A stretch of 64,000 bases of DNA from Paragonimus westermani. Its lineage: Eukaryota; Platyhelminthes; Trematoda; Plagiorchiida; Troglotrematidae. The notes under the pieces were generated by a model that saw only the letters and a list, made by a program, of their open reading frames with translations, did no database searches and had not been told where the DNA came from. Positions 26,464 to 39,431 of this stretch are shown here, piece by piece; the stretch's first letter is position 1; every line of letters begins with the position of its first letter. The stretch spans positions 1 through 64,000 of the forward strand of contig QNGE01001281.1 in assembly GCA_008508345.1 (NCBI GenBank). The letters are read 5' to 3'. The position numbers and the translations under genes are program-made.

Positions 26464-29400
26464 GTATTGGAAAAAAAGAAAGAAACTGGAAAGAAACCGT
26501 ACGTTCTTACAGCATTTTTTTGAGTGGAGCCTCTGGAATGTCTTTCGTGTTACACCTGGAAGGTCTGAATATGTAGTCCACGCCGGTGCTTGACTGGGGT
26601 CTTTGAAAATAAGGTCTACAGAAAGTTCAAGATGGTACCTGGTGCTCAAGGTATTTTGGAAGGAATGGTTGTGTCATTCAAGGACATCGGAGCTCTTGTC
26701 AAAGCAAAAGCTATTTCCTATTTTCCGGACAATAAGACTGACACTGTGGACAGGGCTTAACCAACAACCTGGTAATGGTGCGACGTGCGGCCGTACTTAC
26801 CCCAGCGAACATTATTGAAAGGTACCACATCTCAATCGAAGTAGGCAGACGTTGTATCATGCCACATCAGCGAAGGCTGTACGAGGGGTTCCTCTTTACA
26901 AAGCATTAACCGTTCGAGATGCTGGTATCTACCATGTTACCCAGCACTTGACCGAAATAAGTCGGATAAGGCTCAACTAGTGGTTTATTGAAAATACGCG
27001 CATCAAGAAGTGTCCTTCAAACACACTCTACTTCAGAGGTCAGCTTCCACAGATAATTCATTTGGACTGCTCTTCCATCTTCATAAGCGTGCGATAGCTG
27101 TCATGACAGATAAATAAAGGACTTTGCAGGTTCGGGGTCGGATATGAGACTAGTGGGACTTAAGCTTCCTGTGGTGTAAATCACCTTCTTCGGATAAATC
27201 TCCGGAGGCATATGAGTCGGACGTTCACCCGTTTGGTGACACTCCTTCACTGTTCTATGCGCACGATGCGATTAAGCGGGTGGCCACTGACCATGAACAA
27301 GATTTTATCCACTCAAAAATATGACTATTCGTTATCGGTCGAAACGACTGGGGAATATTTCTGTTGCAAACTAACTCCACACCCTGGTAGAGAAGAGAGA
27401 GGTTCACCTTACAAGGTGAACATCCACCAGCGCCGGGATTGTCGACCATGTGCGTTTGAATGATAGACTGAACAAAACGGTTAACTAGACCTAGAGGGTT
27501 TTGATTATCTAACAGCCTTGGGTGTGTCGCGGAAAGTGATAAATGATTGCTTCCATTTTCAAGTGCAAACTGCGGATGTCTCATGCCAAGAGGAACATGA
27601 CAAAGTGTGTTGCTTTCTTATATGACCCTTTGGAAGTGGTTGTCCCAATGCTACTTCCAGCTTATAAGATGCTGCAATGATAAGAAAAACCGATCGTCTA
27701 ACCTGTGAAAATTGGTTGATAGACAACCGATCTGTTTAATCAGTTAGGGCGCATCGGTAATTTCTGAAGACTTACCTGAGACTAGTGAAGTAGAATTGCG
27801 CTTCTTTCGTGACCCACCTGAGGTAGGATAGTAGCAGTCTGTTATAGCAAGTTACTAGTGCTCAGTGGACTACTTGCGTTGCTTTGTTCCGGGCTACCTC
27901 AGAATAGCCCTAGATAAAATGGCTGCTGTTCAAAGAATGGAATAACGGCGGTCACTGGCAAAGCAACGATCTCAACAGCAAAGACGAACACATTGAAATG
28001 AAGGTTGATACCGGTTTTAGTTAATGTTATCGGTGTGTTTGCAAACCAATCTGGAAAAATAACGGACTTAGAGGCTGAAATGGCGAACTTTACAGCGAGC
28101 GCCAGCAACTTGTCAAAATAATGCACCAGTTTGGTTGGACAGTTAGCATCCAGAACGCTCTTACTACCACCCACCATGGAAATAGTTCTGGTCGTAAAGA
28201 TCTCGTGGCCAATGGGATCTTTATTAGTATAAAAGCTAACGGAATGCACAGACCATTTCAACCATCCACTTGCAGTAGTTAAGTTCTTCGTAGCTGCAAA
28301 ACGTATCCTGAATTGTAAACAAAATTGGCTCATTTCTGCGGCACCAGTGAAGAAAGCGCATCAATAACTACGTAGGCAAACCTCAATCAGTCATGATGAC
28401 AGCGTCGTCCAACAGAGTGAAGGTTTCATATTGGGTCCAGCAAGATTGAGGGCGAACCGTCAAGCGAGTTAGCTAGGCCAGGAAGGGCAGCTCGCACCAA
28501 TAACGATTAATGACAAATTAGGTCGAAAAACAATAAACGTCAGGTTGGCGAGATAGAATAGGAAATGCAGAGAGTGGGAACGGATTTTCTCAGGTCGCAT
28601 ACCAACAAATTTACGTTTGCACTGTGCAGTTAAAGTGGTGGCACTCAGAGTACTTGTTAGACTTCATTTGGTGTCTGTAAAAGAAGTTCCACCCAAAACG
28701 GTAGGATGGAAAAATAGGATTGCTGCTTTCCAATGTTTTGCGTCAAGCTCGACAGAAGTTGCACGTTATTTCTGTATTTCGTGAGCTTTAGGGAGATGAA
28801 CGTGCCAGAAACAGGAGCGAATTAGACGTAGCACAAACTTTCAACCTAAAAAAGGTATCCGGTGACAGGCCCCTATTCCAAAGGGACAGGCGATACATGA
28901 ACAATGTTTAAGCAGGGAACTCAAGTAATACAACAAGTAACCTTACTGACTTATCGGTCGATCTCAACTTTTCCAGGAGCTCTCTGGGTCGGCATGCACT
29001 GGATTAGCAGCATCTTGTCCTTCCAGGAGATTGAGTGGAACAAACTATGATACCACCGTTGGCGTCAGGTGGGCCCTGGTTTTTCTGGCTGAACCACTTG
29101 CATCGACGATTACTGCCAGTTAAGGTGGAGACGGGCCAAGCCTTCGATCTAAGTCACATGAAGTTCCATGGAGTGTTCGGAGGAGTAGTTCAAGTTATCA
29201 CGTCAGAAATGACGCCGAGCAAGCTGGAACGTTATCCTCTTGTCTTGGAAATCTCCGTCTATTAGCGGATATGACTGTAAACGCCAACCGCAGTCCCAAA
29301 ACGTTTGAACTGAGCCCGAATTCCGTAGGATGCCTTGTGGGCTGTTTACTGAGAAATAACAATTTGTATTTGCAGTGTAGTTTCAGCAACGGCATTCCAT

Positions 29401-30869
29401 AGGCGCTTCTAACCTACTTCTAAGAGTCACGCCCTAAGAACCACCGCTCCGCAGGTGAAAAAATTTGTCCACCGCTGCATTTATATCAAACTACGGTTAT
29501 TATAGGTTTCACGGCATTCAGGCATTACCCAAAAGCCCAGCAGTAACTTGTGCTTTGTCCAATATATGAATTTTATCAGCACCTAAATTCAGTTATCGGT
29601 AACCTGTCAGGTACGTCATTTCCTCACTACACAACCTACACAAAAGTCCACCACACAGATTTTTCCGCCGAACCCCGCGTTGTTTCACTCAACATAATTA
29701 GGCTCTTCCTCAGTGTCCTTCTCCATCATGACGCAATACACACCACTCGAGTACATTGTGTCGATCCACATAAATCTTTGCGACATCTACCCACATATGA
29801 GTAGTAATTTTCCAAACTTCCCAGGACAAACCAATTATGATGTTTTACAACCTGCTGTCTCATCTGACAAGCAGTTCTTTAGCAGTTTAAATAATATGCC
29901 CGACAGGAAAAAGTCCATTGATCTATTGTTCACAAACGTAGGGTCATTGATAAGTTGGATACGCTTTTTCAGGTCTTTTATCGTTTTGGCTAATGCCCAC
30001 ATTGCCCTCGCCAGTCATCGTGCTGCTCAAATACTTCGGATACGCAGCTAGGCGACGCAGGTCGATGCAGGAACACCATTTTCTACTTGACAAGGTTTTT
30101 CAATTGGAACGCGTCCTCTTTCACTTGTGACCTAAACTTACAAACTGAAGTATTTAACAACCCATTCACTATATTCTGGTCTCCACACCGTTGGAGCGCA
30201 CTGATCCATATATACAAGTACGATTACTGAATCCAAAAGAGACTGAGAGCTTTAGAGACCTCAAGTCGAGACAGAGAATACGATGAATTTCGCCCTGTCG
30301 ATGTAGTCGAACAAAAAATTCCATGACCTGGGAAACAGAAGAAAGCGGCTTCATTTTACCGTTAGAGAGCTTGTGTAGTAGTGAGTAAAGAACCATCAAA
30401 CTAACGCTACCGGTGAGAAGCGGAAATTTCATGAGGTACCCCTTTGCATAGGTTGTAACTCCCAAAGATAAAAGTTGTCGGTGACCCTTTCGAAACGTGT
30501 GAGAACTTCCACTTACATTTTGTTGCTTTTTTCACGTGGACTGCAACGATTTACCCACTAATAACCTAGCGAAAAATTGCAAAACCCTAGGCACTGGTCT
30601 GAGTGACACCACAAGTATCTGTTCGCAGTTACCTATGACCTGGTCCACGATTCATTTTTAAGCTGACGTTATCCCATCAATAGTAGTCACGCAGGTCGAT
30701 GAGGATATTCCCATTCTTTCAGTTGATTTATCCACGCTACTACTTTATAGTGCATCTTCCCGTCCTAGAGGAAGAATTTAATCACCATGTCCCACCACGC
30801 AAGTTACCCAATGCATGACGTCAGTAAATATCACCTCCATCCTCCTTATGGCGACCTGCTTGGGAGCGT
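26464..30869. other. Long unassigned stretch
   Basis: No identifiable gene. Frames of 110-144 codons (27255-27584 minus, 27899-28333 minus, 29713-30051 plus) have no domain motif. The last 800 bases probably belong to the 5' part of the LINE that follows. Confidence 0.4.
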
Positions 30870-31320
30870 TTGGAAGGATGATCAAAGTAAACGCTGCTCG
30901 CCTCCTGATGCACGAAACCCAACAGAATCCTACAGAAGCTCACATAATGGTTTCCTTGGTAATCGCTGTTGCGCACGCCAACTGGAATATCTGAACCACG
31001 TCCGGACATCTGCTGACACAGCTGATACGAGTATCACCATACTTCGAGACTGGCAAAAAGCTTCTGATCCTGTGCCTCATAAACGTGTTTGACTTAAATT
31101 TTGCGTTTGGCATAGAGGGCTCCCTGTACGGCTGGCTCTCCTGTTACCCTGAAGGCCGCGTCCAAAACGTCAAGGCAAGAGCACACTGCTCAGAACCAAG
31201 GTTTATCAACAGAGGAGTGATTCAGCAAGGCGTTTTGGGACCGATGGTCTTCCTGGTGAATATAAATGACTGAGCAGTAGTATTCAACAGCTCAGGTCTT
31301 TTCTTTTAGCTGACGCTATC
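30870..31320 (+). mobile_element. LINE (CR1-like) reverse transcriptase fragment
   Basis: Plus-strand blocks in three frames: NGFLGNRCCARQLEYLN (the QHGF/RSC.T.LL motif), ILRDWQKASDPVPHKRV (LD-QKAFD-VPHK), then FGIEGSLYGWLSCYPEGR and CSEPRFINRGVIQQGVLGPMVFLVNIND (SGV-QGSVLGP-LFL-YIND). This is a standard CR1-type RT palm. The active-site Asp block after it is degenerate and stops are frequent. C-terminal remnants may extend to about 32.3 kb. Confidence 0.75.
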
Positions 31321-34300
31321 GAAGTCACGTAGGCATTCGATCGCTGCGAGAACCTTGCCAATTGTCTGCGAAATATACGACAGAAAGTAGCGTTATTTGA
31401 GTTGTGGTGCAAAACATGGCTGGTGACAGTCTCAGCTGAACGCCGGACGATGTCACTTACGGTAGCCAAATACCCAGTAGTTGAACAGTTTGAATACCGC
31501 CAGTTCAACCTGATATCTAAGAATACAATATTCAAACTGTCTTAACTCCCTGAAAAAATAAACCTTCAGGTGGCCGAAACTAAACGGAAAACAGGCTAGA
31601 GCAAACTGATATTCGGGCCATCGGCTGTGAAGTGTGTGCTTAAGCTCACTTAAAGCCACTTACAAAAGTCTGACCGGAATTTGCCAGAAAGTCCCAAACA
31701 TTCGTTCACCAAAAGTTTTTCAGGCTATTCGTCCTCGTTCAGTTACAGAGAACGTTGGCAGAAACAAGCCTTTGACCTACTCTGATTACAAACACTGGAA
31801 GTACACCCTACACTCCATATTAAGCCGATACATTCAAAAGTCTTCACTACAGATCCACATGTGGACTAATAATTAAAACTGCCATTCTGCCAAACCTAAT
31901 GACCCCGAAAAAGTTGAGTGAAGACTCTTCTCCTGAAAAGTATCTCTATGTTTAAAACAAGCTTCCGAACAAGATCAGAGATAGTAACGACCTACGTCTT
32001 AGACAGCCATCTATCAGAACGATGTTTATCCTCAAACTTTGTGTCCATTTCTGACCATCCTATGGACGTCGGCCCGGGAAACATATAACCCTCAACTGCA
32101 AATGACCCACAAATTAAGTTCCATTACCAAAGCTCCTGTCGAGAGCATCTCGTCCGGAACAGTTTGTGGTATTTTTTACAATTTACTCGCGCCACACCTA
32201 GCGTTTGAACTGCTGCATACTCGTAAAAACGCTCGAAACTCAACATTATTCCCACTAGCCGCGGCATCCTGCTCGCATTACTCAGAATGCCAGAGAAGGT
32301 CACCCGGGGCTTATTTGTAGATCTAGCGAGTCTGACATAATACAGCCTCAAATTCAGAGCGCACATGTGGAAGACTTGTGTCATGGTCTATATATACATT
32401 TACAGAGTAAACATATGTCGTTTCGTAATGGTTTAAACGTGTTGGCACGTTTTCGTGATAAAATTAATGCAGTCGGCTTTAGGTGATTACTGATCAGCAT
32501 CCACAGCTGTGCACACAAAACGTTATGACGAAAACAAATGCTCCACCAGTATATTTCACATAGTCAAATTAAGACCTCTCATTTAACTTTTTTGTTACCC
32601 CCTGCCCCGAATTCTTTCCGTAAAGCATCCAGTAACCCCTGTTTGTCATAGAAAATCGGTTTTGCTTCGTAGGTCCGTAGGAGATTTCATTGGTTAACAT
32701 ACTGTAGAAGCAGCCATTGGTTACCCAATCCCTTTGACCCAACGTAGCCACCATTTTCTAGCGTTATCTATGTCAGTAACCAACGCACAAACATTATCAC
32801 TGCACGAAAGACATTCCCAAAAATCCACGGTTCATGCGGTCACATCTTCCCATTTAGTAGGTAAGCTTTTATCTTGGTTGCTACCATTAGTAATCACAAT
32901 TTTCAACTTACTGACGTTTACGAGCGATTACTAAGGTAACTGCTGGGACTATACCTATTTCTCCGTCAGACTGGGACGTTTTCTGCCCTTTTTCAGCTGA
33001 GAAAATTCAGTTCAAAATTTGCCCGTCGTCTTTTCTTGCTGATTGGTAGTGAGGTCCTTTGACGATCCATCTTCCTCAGTTTGTGAGCACTTTCTCGGAT
33101 ATGGCCTTGGCTAGCCATCTCGGAAGTAACATCATCAAGGGCGGTTGATGCAATGTCACACCTTCTGAATAAAATCCTGTGAAACCTGTGAGCCTTTCCT
33201 CTGGCAGTGCGTACGTCCAAGTTTTCGTAAACTGCCGTTTTCCCTTTGATTGCGCCTCTTTCACTGGCCCGTTTTCAAATTTCTCTAAGCGTACAGTTAT
33301 TACTGATTGTCACTATTATTTTACCGCTTGTAACTGTTCGCAATCACCGTTGCGTGCTTACCAAAAGTGCGTTGAGAAATATTCCTCATCACTAATGGTA
33401 GCGAAATCGACCTGATGCTCAGTAAACAAAAATAACGTTTCTAAAGTATTTTCAGTTCGATGCAAATCCATACTAAATTGAATAAGACACAGTTACTTGT
33501 GCCAAGTTTTTCATCCGTGCGATGAAAATAGCTAGAGCGTAAGCCGTTGCAAAAGCTGGAAACCGACAAACCAGGTTCTCTGTTTCTCAGAGTGCGTTTA
33601 AATCACGTTTGAAAACAGGTCGGTTAATTAACTGTCATCCACTGCTACAAGATAAGTTATGCATCAGTGTGATTCAGTTCGATTTGTTGTGTCTAAGTGC
33701 GTTGAATTCTCCTCTTGGCAACGTTCCATATGTGTCCGTAGTCACCGACAATTTGCACGCCCAGTGCTCGAGATGGCGAATAGGTGTAACGGAATAGGGT
33801 TCTCACCCTTGCAAGAGTTTATAGATCGCGTCAAGCGTGCTACATCAGTAATCGCTCTCACTTGATTCACAGGTTGAGAAAGGTTAGTCGTATTGTGATT
33901 GCGCATCCCTTGAATGCCTCTGCGCTTAAGACAGTCCGTTGCTCCCCAAGAACACATATTTGACTGCTTTGCCTTTCAAACATAACAGAAGTAGAAAAGG
34001 ATTGCTTATTGCCGTGACCACTCCCCAGCAGGTTGATTAGAATTAAGCGTCTTTCGTACTCGCCCTATATATATCACTGGCTTGTGATGCCATTATATAT
34101 GGTAAGCCGTTTTTATCTGCTGGGCCTACGTAATCAACTTGCACGTTCGCTTCTGATGGTTGCGGCTCTTGCTTACACAATATGACAGATGACTTCCTGT
34201 CACTGGAGTTTTGACGTCAGACATGGCTAGTGAATGACTCAGCCAACAACACTAACGGTACTGAGCGCTGACGTTGTACATCGGATAGCCACCTAACATT

Positions 34301-35149
34301 CGAACACTGCGGTATTCCCATTATTACCTCAGTGTCAGTCAAGTGTACGTTGTTTGAATTGGTCCCATTCTTCTCAGCACATACGTATCCATGAAACCGG
34401 TCGGACCATAGGCTGCACGAGGCATGAGTTTCCGTTCCTGCCAATCGCCTGAACACATCAGCCTTGCTTAGGACCAGATTTCAAGTTTCACAAGTTTATC
34501 CACAGTCATTATTGCGAGACTGGTCAGCTATATCCGGATAGTTTTCAAAGGTCATTCGCCAGAAATTTACCTAGCTACGGTTGGCGACCGAAGCCAAGGA
34601 ATGTCTACGATTAAACACCGCCGCAGGTAGCTTGTGCTCCACCACTTACCGCTCCACTCACACGCCAGCTATTCAGTGTGAACCCGATGGAATAAGACTG
34701 GTAGGTGTGTGAGTGAGGCCGTTGTATCCAGCCGGTCAATGTCGATTAGCCAGTTGGTTGGCTAACAAAAAAGAAACCCTTATCTCTCAGACAGAGAGAG
34801 TGCAATGACAAGATCTGAACGGTGAAGAAAGGCATGTAGAATGCTAGAATAACTTCAGTATAGAAAAGCATCCTAGTACATTCTAGAGAAGGTAAGGATG
34901 AAAAACAAAGTTCCGATTGGACCACGAAAAGTACAGACAAACAACTCATCATACAATACACCACCAAAGCTGAAGAAAGAAATGGGTAGGAGGCCGCAAA
35001 CGCCCAAGTTTCTGAGAAGGGGAACGGATTAGTTGACATACGACCACGGCCTGAGTCGATGTAATTAGTAACGGAAATAAAACGAAGATGATGATGTGAC
35101 CCACCTGAGCCCAACGCACTCGTCGTCTCTTCAGCGACGGTGCACTGTG
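31321..35149. other. Unassigned, with possible LINE 3' remnants at the left end
   Basis: From 31321 to about 32330 the plus strand may hold decayed C-terminal LINE sequence. From there to about 34.9 kb I recognise nothing. The 154-codon minus frame 34746-35210 overlaps the C-terminal tail of the RTE-like relic and is treated as part of it. Confidence 0.4.
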
Positions 35150-36150
35150 AGCCCAGTGATGATCTACTAATTCTAACCGGAGAGCGCATTCGCGGCCATG
35201 CACATCGCAACGTTATTTGGTCACATCATCACGATCTATGGTACCGGTGGTTTTCTTAGGTACTGCAAGCTTTCGTTCTTGACCGCGCAATAACGGTGCG
35301 CTGAAACTGCACACGTCTGTCGAAACCGCATTCTTCCAGGCCGTCCGGTTCAATACTAAGCACTTCCAACCTCTACGATCAATGTTACAACGTGAACGAC
35401 TCACCTGCACATCATCCTTGTATCTCAGCTTTTGACCACCAGGATTTTGCTTACCTGATTTCATCTGCCGTACAGCAGCTGCTTCGAAATATGGTCATCG
35501 CCCACTCACCAAAGGTGACCTAGACAACAGAGCCGATTTATTATCAGCAGAGCCTCCATCCCGTTCATGTCCGCTCGGTGAAATGCCTCCATTTTCGAAA
35601 CTATTTCCCACCGCCTAATATCCAAGATGTGCCTCAGATATTGCACATGAAACCCTCTCAGGTGGCGCACGTTCCACTGGTACAGTGCCCACCTTTCACT
35701 GCCGTACAGCGGTATAAACAGAACCACTGAGAGGTAGACAAGGGGTTTAAGGCTCGACTTCAAGCTGTGAGTCTTCTAAACACGTCTCTCAAGAAGTCAG
35801 AAAACAGCATTTACCTCCACCACGCAAGCTCTTAACTCACGGTCCACGGGCAAGTCTGTGGACAAGTTGCCACCTAATTAACGAAAGTTCACACAGCTAT
35901 CGACAGAGTCTCCGGTGACGCGAATTTGGGGTGAGGCTGATGTTTCTGCACCTTAACTCTGAGAAAGCCGAAAGAACAAAAACGTCTTACCTATGCTGAT
36001 GTCCAATCCGCACTTGGATGCCGTAAACGCGAAGGCCGTCGCCAGGCGTTGCAGTTCTTCACTGTGTGCCAACAATACGCCATCATCTACGAACAGAAGC
36101 ATGCGTATTGTTAAGGTATGTAACAGGGTCAGATATTCAGCAGGCGCCCG
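35150..36150 (-). mobile_element. RTE-like LINE relic, RT C-terminal half
   Basis: The minus strand reads FVDDGVLLAHSEELQRLATAF near 36080 (the RT active site, normally FADD), GLDISIGKT near 36000, then LYGSERWALYQWNVRHLRGF near 35680 and HILDIRRWE near 35630, and GGQKLRYKDD near 35430. This order matches RTE-type LINEs (L-YG-E-WTLY, F-IRCLR-IL). Frameshifts and stops separate the blocks. The N-terminal endonuclease is missing. Confidence 0.75.
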
Positions 36151-38147
36151 TCCACCAGGTACTCTGCCTCAACGCCATTCTCTCCAGGATTCACGCACTG
36201 GTACACCTAGCTACTCATCCTTTCACGGCCAAATGCAGCATTACCAAAAACATTAATCTTTTAACGTTCCGTTTTGTGGCTCTCTGGTACCTCACCTTGA
36301 ATCGACGAGATTTTTGATCTTCTGCAATTGTCTTCACTGACGTCTTATGGACTTCAAACTTTGGCAGATTACAGATAATTCACAATTAATGAATGTGCCA
36401 CATCTAGCTTTCAACCGGCTTTCGATGTGTTCTACTGGATGGCTGTTGGTGATGGACCGTGTAAAAGGTGTCGGTCTATTTGCTGCCGCCACCGCAAACA
36501 TGTGTGCACTATGAAAAACAGTGCTGCCGGCCTCGCGCCAGCAGATCGGCATGGGTCTTATTATTCCCGACAGGTTGAAGAGCAGTGGCTAGTAACACCG
36601 AGTAGTTAGCAGGGGTTCCCGTTTGCTGTGGGCAGTTTCTCGAGCACTAGCGATGATGAAGAAAATACTCTTCAAAGACAGTGCTGCATCATCGAGACAT
36701 CACACGGCATATTGCCTCCAAATGATACTTCCCTGTTTAGTGCGTTTAAAGCAGCACTGCATGAAGCAATACTCGTAGGCGCACACATGGCCCGCGATTT
36801 GAACTGACTGTTCTGATCACAAACTTCCTCAGAATGGGTGTCTTCGCCCTTTAATTGACGACTATGAGGTGGGCTGATCCTCGCCTACACGATACTAGCC
36901 ACCTGCCTGGTCCCGTCCTCTCTGGTCTACTTAGGTTGGCATGGCTCGGGACCCTCTATTGGCATCTCGCAAAATTAACCACACAGATCTGACCAAGTTA
37001 GAGATCTCTTCACTACAAGCACTCATCAAATCATTCGAATAATCTTCCAAGGAATGGACGGTTAGCGCAAATGGTTGGATATTTCGGGCGTTGAAGTGCC
37101 ACCATTGGCTTGTAGTAGACATTCTTCATACATTCAGTATCCTGTATCTTTTTACATATGTTACCTACTTGTTGTTTGCAATCTACCTCCTTTACCACCT
37201 TCACTAATTGTTCTGGCCACTAACTCCCTATGCATTCGGTCAAATACACATTTAGCTTCGTAACAACTAATCATAATTTATACCATGCGAGCACTGGTAA
37301 TCCCGGACGTCCAGTGATTCCCCAAGGTACTCTTAGTCTACTCGTAACGTCTTCCGAGAGGCCAGATCCAGAATAGTCATGTCTGTAGTGCAGCGGGCGT
37401 CTGTGTTCGGAGTTCCTGAGCAACCGACTCGGATCCAAAAATGGGGAAAGTTGTAAAGGCGAGTTTCTTGTCAACAATATGATAAGGTAGAAGAGAATTA
37501 TTAGAAATCCAGTAGATAAAAACAACAAACCTTGATATTGAATCCGTCAAATTTACACTTTATTAGACCAACGATTCGCGTGAACCCGACCAAATAAAGC
37601 AGCCACATCATGATGGAGCGATGTAGCACAAATGAGATCAAGATACACACACAAAAAGGAAAGGAATTGGAAGCAGAGAAACTGCACAAAAATAAGCTTC
37701 AGCGACGAAATTATTTCGCTTCTCAATACTACGTGGGGATTAGTGTTCTTGAGAGGAATGTGTTGTCGTGCGAGCAGGTCTAACCGTCGCGTCAGTACTT
37801 GGAAAAAATTTTCCGAAGAAGACTTCAGGTATAAGACGAAAAGCAATCAGTGAGAAGGAAATAGAGGAAGACGTGAGGAGTGGTCGCCGTTTGAATTTTC
37901 CGACGAAATTGACGGCTACTTTCGACACGTCAATTCACTAGGTAATAAATGACCTTCACGAAAGTGTAAGTTGTCACGTATTTGAAGGGCTATCGCCATC
38001 GCGGCCGGTCACATAGGAATCAATAGGTAAGAAACCAGAAGACAGTTTCACCGCCTGCATATCTCAAACACAATTAGACTACTTTTTCCAGGAACTGCAA
38101 ACTCATATGAGCTGAATGTTCACGTTCCATTTTGGGGTATATTTATG
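36151..38147. other. Unassigned sequence
   Basis: Nothing recognisable. The overlapping frames on both strands between 37500 and 37930 lack domain motifs. Confidence 0.4.
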
Positions 38148-38167
38148 TATGTAACTATAGTTACATA
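38148..38167. repeat. 20-bp perfect palindrome
   Basis: Self-complementary around GTAACTATAGTTAC. First of a cluster of palindromes within 700 bp. Confidence 0.9.
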
Positions 38168-38234
38168 TATGTAGCTGGATTAACCCGGAGGTGACTTGGT
38201 AATCTGTTGGAGATTTGGGACACAATCTCTAACG

Positions 38235-38470
38235 CAGCTCTAATGAGTGTAACGCACTGAGAGCGAGGTAATACGCATGAATACGGCTTCCTAGATTTTA
38301 ATGCAATTCCTTTGCACAAAGGAATCATATAATACATGAAATACCTTAAAGGTGTTAGGTATTTCATGTATTATATGATTCAAAAGTGTAACCTAGCACA
38401 GACGAATAAATACATTTGCATCAACCAACACACTGTTAGTCGAAAGAAATCTATCGACAGATTTGTTTTT
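38235..38470. repeat. Diverged half-copy of the foldback element
   Basis: Matches the right arm of the 38870-39431 foldback element in the same order: TAATGAGTGTAACG.ACTGA, then CTTCCT..ATTTAATGCA, CCTTTG, TGTTAG.TATTTCATGTA, and later CAACCAA.ACACT and GTCGAAAGAA. It is interrupted by a hairpin-forming insertion at 38314-38351 that is absent from the other copies. This shows that the foldback element belongs to a family. Confidence 0.7.
38322..38381. repeat. Hairpin: 25-bp perfect arms, 10-bp loop
   Basis: Arms 38322-38346 and 38357-38381 are exact reverse complements. Immediately before it lies a smaller hairpin (9-bp arms, 2-bp loop, 38306-38325) that shares its right arm with the start of the large one. 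Confidence 0.9.
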
Positions 38471-38473
38471 GGA

Positions 38474-38495
38474 AGGTTTATGGATCCATAAACCT
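38474..38495. repeat. 22-bp perfect palindrome
   Basis: Self-complementary around TTATGGATCCATAA. No loop. Confidence 0.9.
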
Positions 38496-38530
38496 CCCAG
38501 AAACAATTGTTCCTTGATCGGTTAAGGGTG

Positions 38531-38550
38531 AATCAGGGTTAACCCTGATT
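38531..38550. repeat. 20-bp perfect palindrome
   Basis: Self-complementary around CAGGGTTAACCCTG. Confidence 0.9.
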
Positions 38551-38760
38551 GGTCCTAACACAGATGACATAGCCCATACATTGAGCGGTAGAAAGGAACC
38601 ATCAGACCGCTGTAGGTCGTACGTCTGGTCAGGCCGGAGTCGTTACGACAGCAGTGTTTGGTGCAGGCCAACTCCGACATGACTCGCGGCCAGACAAGGA
38701 CGAAATCCGGACCGACTCCGGTTTGTTTGCTGTGACACACTCAGTTAATACCCGTTACAG

Positions 38761-38812
38761 TGTATGTACTCCCGTATATACGGGAGTACATACATAGAAC
38801 ATATGTTCTATG
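38761..38812. repeat. Two abutting palindromes, 34 bp and 20 bp
   Basis: 38761-38794 is a perfect 34-bp palindrome centred on CGTATATACG. 38793-38812 is a perfect 20-bp palindrome centred on GAACATATGTTC. They overlap by two bases. Confidence 0.9.
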
Positions 38813-38869
38813 CATTCTACTAAGTCCTTATGCCCCAACCGTGTAACCACTCTGCTAACACCAATTAGG

Positions 38870-39431
38870 GATTTAGTTTGGGAGTGAATTAGGGCTATTT
38901 TCGGGAAAGTTTCAGGATGGATTCTTTCGACCATGAGTGTTTTGGTTGCTGAAAATGTGTCTATTCGCCTCTGGGCCGGCATACTCCGTATTTATAGACT
39001 ACATGAAATATCTAACACAAAGGAGCTGCATTAAATTCCAGGAAGTTTTCGTTATACGTATAAACTAGTTTTCAGTCCGTTACACTCGTTAGGGTTGCGT
39101 TAGGGATTTTGTCCCAAATCCCTGACAAATCCCCAAACAAACCCCTGATTTATCCCAAGATCACTCAGGGATTTGTTAGAAGTAAGGGACAAAATCCCTG
39201 ACGCAACCCTAATGAGTGTAACGGACTGAAAACTAGTTTATACGTATAACGAAAACTTCCTGGAATTTAATGCAGCTCCTTTGTGTTAGATATTTCATGT
39301 AGTCTATAAATACGGAGTATGCCGGCCCAGAGGCGAATAGACACATTTTCAGCAACCAAAACACTCATGGTCGAAAGAATCCATCCTTACACTTTCCCGA
39401 AAATAGCCTTACCCAATTCCTCATTGGTGCT
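38870..39431. mobile_element. Foldback (long inverted repeat) element
   Basis: Left arm 38870-39115 and right arm 39186-39431 are reverse complements about a 70-bp centre (39116-39185). From about 38921 inward I count only two mismatches in roughly 195 bp, both transitions; the outer 40-50 bp are more diverged. There is no coding capacity. The structure fits a non-autonomous foldback or MITE-like element. A further half-copy lies at 38235-38470. I could not identify target-site duplications. Confidence 0.8.

Noticed and set aside
26464..27600. Continuation of the BEL/Pao pol on the plus strand
   Set aside because: I could not find the RT or linker motifs in order; only the protease segment is supportable.
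34746..35210. 154-codon minus-strand ORF as a membrane protein gene
   Set aside because: It overlaps the C-terminal tail region of the RTE-like relic; the hydrophobic part is low in information and there is no start or splice context.
39080..39190. Telomere-like repeats (TTAGGG words in the foldback centre)
   Set aside because: The words are isolated and part of the inverted-repeat sequence, not a tandem array.
38148..39431. CRISPR-like or terminator array
   Set aside because: The palindromes differ from one another and have no constant repeat-spacer period; the context is eukaryotic.
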